From: Ursus arctos
Taxonomy: Eukaryota; Chordata; Mammalia; Carnivora; Ursidae
Assembly: GCF_023065955.2 (NCBI RefSeq)
Contig: NW_026622986.1
Coordinates: forward strand, 12,611,848-12,675,847
Direction of reading: 5' to 3'
Length of the DNA stretch: 64,000 nucleotides
The notes beneath the pieces are model-generated. The model was not told where the DNA came from, searched no databases, and worked only from the letters and a program-made list of their open reading frames with translations. Position 1 is the stretch's first letter. The number at the start of each line of letters is the position of its first letter. Shown piece after piece: positions 57,529-64,000 of the stretch. The position numbers and the translations under genes were made by a program.

Positions 57529-57925
57529 AGAAGAAAAAATTTGGAAGGACACAAATACATGGAGGTTCAAGAGCATCCTACTAAAGAATGAATGGGTCAA
57601 CCAGGAAATTAAAGAAAAATTAAAAGAATTCATGGAAACAAAGGAAAATGAAAACACAACTGTTCAAAACCCGTGGGATGCAGCAAAAGCAGTCCTCAGA
57701 GGGAAGCATAGAGCAATGCAGGTGTTTCTCAAGAAACAAGAAAGGTCCTAAATACACAACCTAACCTTACACCTAAAGGAGCTGGAGAAAGAACAGCAAT
57801 TAAAGCCTAAACGCACCAGGAGAAGAGAATTAATAGCGAACAGAGCAGAAATCAATGAAATTGAAACCAAAAGAACAGTAGAACACAGCAACGAAACTGG
57901 GAGCTGGTTAAGAATTAGTAAGATC

Positions 57926-58129
57926 CGGGGGCGTCTGGGTGGCACAGCAGTTGGGCGTCTGCCTTCGGCTCAGGGCGTGATCCCGGCGTTATGGGATCGA
58001 GCCCCACATCAGGCTCCTTTGCTATGAGCCTGCTTCTTCCTCTCCCACTCCCCCTGCTTGTGTTCCCTCTCTCACTGGCTGTCTCTATCTCTGTCAAATA
58101 AATAAATAAAATCTTAAAAAAAAAAAAAA
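57926..58129 (+). mobile_element. SINEC1-type SINE, first of two at one target site
   Basis: GGGGGCGTCTGGGTGGCACA head, A tail to 58,129. AAGAATTAGTAAGATC flanks it at 57910-57925 and 58130-58145. Confidence 0.96.
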
Positions 58130-58145
58130 AAGAATTAGTAAGATC

Positions 58146-58340
58146 GGGGCTCCTGCGTGGCACAGCAGTTAAGCGTCTGCCTTCAGCTCAGGGCGTGATC
58201 CCGGCATTGTGCGATCGAGCCCCACATCAGGTTCCTCTGCTATGAGCCTGCTTCTTCCTCTCCCACTCCCCCGCTTGTATTCCCTCTCTCGCTGGCTGTC
58301 TCTATCTCTGTCAAATAAATAAAATCTTAAAAAAAAAAAA
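58146..58340 (+). mobile_element. SINEC1-type SINE, second at the same target site
   Basis: GGGGCTCCTGCGTGGCACAG head, A tail to about 58,340, followed by a third copy of AATTAGTAAGATC (58341-58353). It is a distinct copy from the neighbour: it has TTGTGCGATCGAG where the first has TTATGGGATCGAG, and one fewer AAAT unit in the tail. Confidence 0.96.
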
Positions 58341-59092
58341 AATTAGTAAGATCGATAAACCCCTGGCCAGACTTACCAAAAAGAAGACAGAAAGGATCCA
58401 AATAAATAAAATCACGAATGAAAGAGGAGGGATCACAACCAGCACCAAGGAAATACAAACAATTTTAAGGAACATAGTAGGAACAACTATAGGCCAACAA
58501 ACTAGGCAATCTGGAAGAAATTGATGCATTCCTAGAGACGTATAAACTACCAAAACTGAAACAGGAAGAAACAGAAAACCTGGACAGACCCGTAACCAGC
58601 AAGGAAAATTGAAGCAGTTATCAAAAATCTCCCAACAAACAAAACTCCAAGGCTGATGGCTTCCTTCGGGAGTTCTACCAAACATTTAAAGAGGAATTAA
58701 TACCTATTCTTCTGAAGCAGTTTCAAAAATATAGAAATGGGAGGAAAACTTCCAAACTCTTTCTATGACACCAGCATTACCTTGATCCCCAAACCAGACA
58801 AAAACCCCACCAAAAAGGAGAATTACAGACCACTATCCCTGATGAACACAGATGCAAAAACTCTCACCAAGATACTAGCCAACAGGATCCATCAGTACAT
58901 TAAAAGGATTATTCGCCACAACCAAGTGGGATTTATTCCTGGGCTGCAAGGGTGGTTCAACATCTGCAAATCAATCAATGTGATATGCTACTTTAAGGAA
59001 AGAAAGGACAAGGGCCGCATGATCCTCTCGATAGACACAGAAAAAGCAACTGACAAAGTACAGCATCCTTTCTTGATTAAAACTCTTCACGG

Positions 59093-59290
59093 GGGCGCCT
59101 GGGTGGCACAGCGGTTAAGCGTCTGCCTTCGGCTCAGGGAGTGATCCCGGCGTTCTGGGATCGAGCCCCACATCAGGCTCCTCCGCGATGAGCCTGCTTC
59201 TTCCTCTCCCACTCCCACTGCTTGTGTTCCCTCTCTCGCTGGCTGTCTCTATCTCTGTCAAATAAATAAATAAAATCTTAAAAAAAAAAA
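59093..59290 (+). mobile_element. SINEC1-type SINE in L1 ORF2, with target-site duplication
   Basis: GGGCGCCTGGGTGGCACAGC head, A tail to 59,290. AACTCTTCACGG lies at 59081-59092 and 59291-59302. Confidence 0.96.
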
Positions 59291-59769
59291 AACTCTTCAC
59301 GGTGCAGGGATAGATGGAACAGAACCTCAATATCATAAAAGCCATCTTCAAAAAGCCCACAGGGAATATCATTCTCCATGGGGAAAAAACGAGGGCTTTT
59401 CCCTAAGGTCAGGAGCACGGCAGGGATGTCCACTCTCACCACTGTTGTTCAACATAGTACTAGAAGTCCTAGCCTCGGCAATCAGATAACAAAAAGAAAT
59501 AAAAGGCATCCAAATCCGCAAAGAAGAAGTCAAACTCGCACTTTTCGCAGACGACGTAATACTCTATGTGGAAAACCCAAAGACTCCACCCCAAACTTGT
59601 TAGAACTCATACAGGAATTCTGCAAACTGGCAGGATAGAAAATCAGTGCACAGACATCAGGTGCATTTCTATAGACTAACGAAGAGACAGAAGAAAGAGA
59701 AATTAAGGAGTCAAACCCATTTACAATTGCACCAAAAACCGTAAGATTAGAAATCAGAAATAAACCTAA

Positions 59770-59890
59770 CGTATCGCATGGTACACTGGGTGTTATACGC
59801 AACTAATGACTCATCGAACTTTACATCGGAAACTGGCGATGTACTGTATGGTGACTAACATAATATAATAAAAAAAACACTAAAAAAAAA
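59770..59890 (+). mobile_element. 120 bp LINE-1 3' end in L1 ORF2, with target-site duplication
   Basis: GTATCGCATGGTACACTGGG to ATAATATAATAAAAAAAACA and an A tail match the last 120 bases of the full-length L1 at 43,370-43,490. GAAATAAACCTAAC occurs before (59756-59769) and after (from 59891). A severely 5'-truncated young L1 insertion. Confidence 0.93.
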
Positions 59891-61172
59891 AAGAAATAAA
59901 CCTAACCAAAGAGGCAAAGGCTCTGTACTCTGAAAACTCTAGAACACTCATGAGAGAAACTGAGGAAACCACAAAGAAATAGAAAAACATTCCACGCTCA
60001 TGGACTGGAAGAACAAATATTGTTAAAATGCTATGTTACCTAGAGCAATCCATACCTTCAATCCAATCCCTATCAAGATACCATCAACTTTTTTCACAGA
60101 GCTGGAACAAATAATCCTAAAATTTGTATGGAACCAGAAAAGAACCTGCATAGCCAAAGGAATGTTGAAAAAGAAAACCAAAGCTCGTGGCATCACAATT
60201 CCGGATTTCAAGCTCTGTGACAAAGCTGTAATCATCAAGACAGTATGGTACTGGCACAAAAACATTCTGTTTCTTTGGCCAATGAAACACAATAGAGACC
60301 CCAGAAATGGACCCTCAACTCTATGGTCAACTAATCTTTGACAAAGCAGGAAAGAACAGCCAGTGGAACAAAGACAGTCTCTTCAACAAATGGTGTTGGG
60401 AAAATTGGACAGCCACATGCAGAAGAATGAAACGGGACCATTTTCTTACACCATACACAAAAATAGACTCAAACTGGATGGAAGACCTAAGTGGGAGACA
60501 GGAACCCATCAAAATCCTAGGGGAGAACATAGGCAGCCACCTCTGTGACCTCAGCCGCAGCAACTTCTTGCTAGACATGTCTCCAAAGGCAAGGGAAACA
60601 AAGACTTCATCAAGATAAAAAGCTTTTGCACAGCAACGGAAGCAGTCGCCGACACCAAAAGACAACCACGGAATGGGAGACGATATTTGCAAACGACATA
60701 TCAGTTAGAGGGCTAGTATCCAAAATCTATAAAGAACTTATCAAACTCAACACCCAAAAAACAAATGATCCAGGCAAGAAATGGGTGGAAGACGTGAACA
60801 CACATTTCTCCAAAGAAGACATACAAATGGCCAAAAGACACATGAAAAAATGCTCACCATCACTCGGCATCGGGGAAATGAATACAAATCAAAACCACAA
60901 TGAGATTTCGCTTCACACCAGTCAGAATGGCTAAAATGAGCAAGTCAGGAAACGACAGATGTTGGCAGGGATGCAGAAGAAGGGAACCCTCTTACACTGT
61001 TGGTGGGAATGCAAGCTGGCACGGCCACTCTGGAAAACAGTATGGAGGTTCCTCAAAAAGTTGAAAATAGAGCTACCCAACGACCCAGCAATTGCACTAG
61101 TAGGGATTTATCCCAAAGATACAAATGTAATGATCTGAAGGGGCACCTGCACCCCAATGTTTATAGCAGCAA

Positions 61173-61354
61173 TTTTATTTTGAGAGATAAAGAGAGAGAG
61201 AGCGGGAGCACAAGTGGGAGGAACAGAGGGAGTGGAAGCAGCAGACTTCCCACTGAGCAGACAGCCTGAAGTGGGCGGGGCTCTATCCCAGGACCCTGGA
61301 ATTATGACCTGAGCTGAAGGCAGGCACTCAACTGACTGAGTCCCCAGGAACCCC
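61173..61354 (-). mobile_element. SINEC, antisense, at the broken end of the L1
   Basis: TTTTATTTTGAGAGATAAAG, a GACTTCCCACTGAGCAGACA block, CAGGACCCTGGAATTATGAC and a diverged head CTGAGTCCCCAGGAACCCC. The host L1 does not resume after it, so sequence was lost here. Confidence 0.85.
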
Positions 61355-61452
61355 AGTACCCTACTTTAGACCTCATTTTGGGCATTCAATGAGAGGATAC
61401 CTTTTATAAGAAAGGTCTAAGAAAGAATATTCTAGATGGGAATACTTGTAAT

Positions 61453-61697
61453 ATACAGTTGATCCTTGACCAACATGGGTTTGAACTGTGCAGGTCTACT
61501 CGACTTACACGTAGACTTTTTTTGATACTGTATTAGTGTATTTTCTCTTCCTGCTGTTTTTCCCAGTAACATTTTTTTCTCTAGTTTATTTTAGGGTAAG
61601 AATATAGTATATAACACATGTAATGTACAAAACATGGGTTAATGGACTATTTATGTTATCGGTAAGGCTTCCAGTCACCAGTAGGCTATTAGTAGTT
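61453..61697 (+). mobile_element. Tigger/MER44-like DNA transposon, 3'-truncated
   Basis: CAGTTGATCCTTGACCAACA, TGGGTTTGAACTGTGCAGGT, a TTTTTTTGATACTGTATTAG block, then AAAACATGGGTTAATGGACT. It matches the copy at 50,806 but lacks the right terminal repeat, being cut by the antisense L1 that follows. Confidence 0.7.
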
Positions 61698-62213
61698 TAG
61701 ATTTTTGGATTCCACGTGTAAGGGAAATCATATGGTATTTACCTTTCTCTGAGTTATCTCACTTAGCATAATACTAGTTCTTATTTTTTTTTAAAGATTT
61801 TTTAAATTTATTTATTCGACAGAGATAGAGACAGCCAGCGAGAGAGAACACAAGCAGGAGGAGTGGGAGAGGAAGAAGCAGGCTCATAGCAGAGGAGCCT
61901 GACGTGGGGCTCGATCCCACAAGCATAATACTAGTTCTACCAATGTCACAAATGGCAAGATCCCATTCTTTTTTATAGCTGACTAATATTTCACTGTATA
62001 CATATAACACATCTTCTTTATCCATTCATCTGTTGATGGACACTGAGGTTGCTTCCATCCTTTGCTTATTGTAAATAATGTTTCAAAAAAACATAGGGGT
62101 GCGTACAACTTTTCGAATTAGTGTTTTCATTTTCTTTGGGTAAATGCCAGTAGTGGAATTACTGAATTGTACTGTATTTCTATTTTTAATTTTTTGAGAA
62201 ACCGTAACACTTT
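61698..62213 (-). mobile_element. LINE-1 3' region, antisense, split by a SINE
   Basis: TTTGGATTCCACGTGTAAGG, TCACTTAGCATAATACTAG, then (after the SINE) TTTTTTATAGCTGACTAATA, TTATCCATTCATCTGTTGAT and GGGTAAATGCCAGTAGTGGA. These are antisense L1 ORF2-end and 3' UTR words. Confidence 0.88.
61782..61921 (-). mobile_element. 5'-truncated SINEC, antisense, 17 bp target-site duplication
   Basis: Poly(T), TTTAAATTTATTTATTCGAC and the body to GGGGCTCGATCCCAC, where it stops without the usual head. AGCATAATACTAGTTCT lies at 61765-61781 and 61922-61938, so the truncation happened at insertion. Confidence 0.95.
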
Positions 62214-63568
62214 TTGACCATAACATTATATTCCGGCCTTATAAAACGAATAATCTGACAACATTACAAGACAGGCCTTGTAAAATTAGTAACTCAATAC
62301 CACTTGATGGGAGAAGCTTTTATTGAAGCAATTTTATAATACCATTAATAAATACTATGTAAGATATAAACCACTTTTTATACGGCGTGACTTAAAAAAC
62401 TATCAAGGTAATGTTATTATCTTTTCCCCCAAAAGCTCTTTTCCTAAATATTTACTTCTGGGACCTGTGTTTATTTCCAGGTGAGAACTGTGTTTAGATG
62501 GTAGAAACAGCTTGAGGTCCATTAATAAAGAGAACACATTTGCAATTTTATTTATACTTTTCCATTTATCAAAAACATAGGAGGTTAAGAAAATTATACA
62601 CAGAAAAACAATGTATAATGTATCAGCAAATTTTAATCCAAAGAATTATTAACTAGAAGGATTTTCTCGTAAGTGTCAGTTTTCAAACTATCGCCCATAG
62701 AAATCTAAGGTTCCACTGGGGACACAGCAGGATTGAGGGACAAGGAAGTCTACAGGTGTAGTCTCATCTCTCCTTTAGCTAAAGAGCTCTACTTGTCTCT
62801 GTTTTATATAATACAGTTTAATGCAAAAAAAATTAAGTTCTATTCTTTGAAAAAAAAAATTTTTCCAATGGTATGGAAGTCACTAACTTAGTCAAAGTTC
62901 CTAATTTCACAGAGGAGACAAAAAGGCCTCAGAGAGATTGTAGTTTGCCTGAGGTCAAAAACCCACCTAGTTGCAGGCCAGGAATGTGCTAATTTAGGTC
63001 TTACTGAGCCTAGAGTTTTATGCCAATTACTTCCCCATAGTCAGGAAAAACACATGTGTTTTTAAGGATAACTCAGAGAAAATGAATATATAAAACTTTG
63101 TCATGTGGCTCAATAACGTTTAGGCATTAGGCACAACATAACTTTCTAACTAAATTATAAATGTTGAAGTCATGAACAAACATAAAAGAACAGAAGTTAT
63201 CTTAACTCCTATTAGTAACAGTCAATATACTCAATTTATAAGCACAAAGTTTTTTAACCACAGGACAGGGAACTTGAAGGAGAAAATCTTTAGTTGAACC
63301 AAAGAACCTGAAGCTGAGGAAATTCTTCCTTGAAAGAATTATTCATTTCCTTCAAATAAAACTTGGTTTTAGCAAAATCAACCAATAAATGAGTTACCTG
63401 TGTTGTGGGTTATTTATAGCAAAATTTAAAACACAAAACAGATTTCTCCTTACCATCTAGCATGCCCTGTCCAACCTCTCATCATTAGTTGGTATGTACA
63501 AAAGACATGACTAACTTTAATTACAATTGAAGTCCAGTCAGAAATTATAGGTAAATCTTCATTTCCAT

Positions 63569-63911
63569 GTGAGGACTTTTCTCTACCTTCCTCACGACAG
63601 GAAGGGAGATGTACCTAACGGGTGAATTTGGGAGAAGGCACTAAGCAGTGTGTACGTGGTTGCAAATCTCTTCTCTGAAAAGATGTGCCTGCCACAATAA
63701 CATCAATTCAGGCCTGTTCTCATCTTTTTGGGATGGGCATCAAACATTTGTTCTCTCCGTTTACAACTGTGTACGGAAGTGCCTAATTTGGGATAAAGTA
63801 TTGGGAAGCTCACTGTGGCTACATGCCTAAACCACATCCTCCAATTTGTTAGTATGTATCGGTAATAAAGTTACTAAGCTTATCTCCATCTGCCTGACTC
63901 TCGTGTTCTCA
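63569..63911 (+). mobile_element. Possible solo LTR, uncertain
   Basis: The segment runs from TGTGAGGACTTTTCTCTACC to CTCGTGTTCTCA, so it has TG...CA ends, with an AATAAA at about 63,863 followed by a short U5-like pyrimidine-rich end. I see no clear target-site duplication and cannot name a family. Confidence 0.25.
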
Positions 63912-63927
63912 ACTTAGAAAAAGAAGA

Positions 63928-63946
63928 GCAGCGCCATCTGCCACCT
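63928..63946 (-). promoter_or_regulatory. CTCF-like motif
   Basis: On the - strand the sequence reads GGTGGCAGATGGCGCTGCT. The GCAGATGGCGCT core matches the CTCF consensus wording that I know as CCAGCAGATGGCGCT, but two 5' positions differ. Suggestive only. Confidence 0.35.
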
Positions 63947-64000
63947 ACCCCACCACAGTTCCAAGAAAAATGGCCAGACAACACTTAGAAATGCTTTCTT

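Larger units (their letters stand above)
56604..61150 (+). pseudogene. L1 ORF2, decayed and split by five insertions
   Basis: It begins ALNSYLSTVTLNVNGSKAPI. Endonuclease pieces include LTIVNIYAPNMG- and FSRVDHTLGS-type motifs. The reverse transcriptase is readable as [20 protein letters not shown] (58,737 on), and the catalytic block near 59,540 survives as [13 protein letters not shown] wording. The thumb and C-terminal part read [13 protein letters not shown] and [16 protein letters not shown]. Many frameshifts and stops make it non-functional. Confidence 0.88.
53415..61170 (+). mobile_element. Older full-length-type LINE-1, sense, 3'-truncated, with nested insertions
   Basis: It starts GAAGAGGAGGAAGATGGCGG, an L1 5' end, with about 1.4 kb of 5' UTR, ORF1 from about 54,857 and ORF2 from about 56,604, and breaks off at 61,170 in the ORF2 end where a SINE abuts. 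After removing six insertions (one L1 fragment in ORF1, four SINEs and a 120 bp L1 end in ORF2) it is about 6 kb. It is more decayed than the L1 at 37,074 and belongs to another subfamily. Confidence 0.92.
62214..64000. other. Intergenic right end of window
   Basis: Mostly unique AT-rich sequence. A MIR-like stretch (CACAGAGGAGACAAAAAGGC, then GCCTGAGGTCAAAA) lies near 62,895-62,990. A possible LTR lies at 63,569-63,911 and a CTCF-like motif at about 63,930. No gene is seen. Confidence 0.5.

Noticed and set aside
63404..63540. Possible further - strand exon with donor GTAAGG at about 63,455
   Set aside because: The candidate acceptor is weak, and its open frame ends in the wrong phase to join the exon at 53,142.
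1..64000. CRISPR arrays, operons, prophage or bacterial insertion sequences
   Set aside because: The window has introns, SINEs and LINE-1s throughout; the short tandem repeats are microsatellites and none has a spacer-repeat layout.

Overview
This is a stretch of a carnivoran mammal nuclear genome, most likely a bear or giant panda (Ursidae). Two things point there. Many tRNA-derived SINEs start with a GGGGCGCCTGGGTGGC-type head and end in AATAAATAAATAAAATCTTT, as carnivore SINEC elements do, and the youngest look like the SINEC1 subfamily I know from the panda. A full-length LINE-1 also starts with a GGGGGAGTTAAGATGGCGG 5' end of the type I associate with panda L1. The species call rests on memory, not on a search.

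Positions 1-32,330 hold the 3' part of one gene on the + strand, GAD2 (glutamate decarboxylase 65 kDa, GAD65). Eight coding exons (1079-1133, 2798-2914, 5056-5120, 10864-10942, 14728-14877, 20468-20575, 20921-21010, 28761-28934) encode human-equivalent residues about 308-585. They carry the PLP-binding Asp364, the PLP lysine Lys396 and the catalytic-loop Tyr425. All splice sites are GT-AG and all phases agree. The N-terminal half lies upstream of the window. The stop codon is followed by a 3' UTR with a proximal poly(A) signal at 29,336 and a distal one at 32,314; the distal one would give a 3' UTR of about 3.4 kb. Introns hold SINEs, microsatellites, MIR/L2 relics and antisense L1 pieces.

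Positions 32,330-64,000 are intergenic and dominated by LINE-1. A full-length L1 with target-site duplications lies at 37,074-43,490. An older L1 at 53,415-61,170 has been hit by four SINEs and two L1 fragments. Between them lie a solo-LTR candidate (45,042-45,598), an MLT1-type LTR (48,965-49,282), an old L1M 3' end, two copies of a Tigger/MER44-like DNA transposon and more SINEs. The only sign of another gene is a pair of short exon-like segments on the - strand (53,142-53,097 and 51,969-51,917) that splice in frame to a stop. I could not identify the gene. A CTCF-like motif lies at the extreme right end.

There is no bacterial, phage, CRISPR or operon-type content, and I see no previously undescribed multi-gene system. 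The most useful leads are the extended GAD2 3' UTR, the orphan - strand exon pair, and several nested retrotransposition events whose order can be read from target-site duplications.
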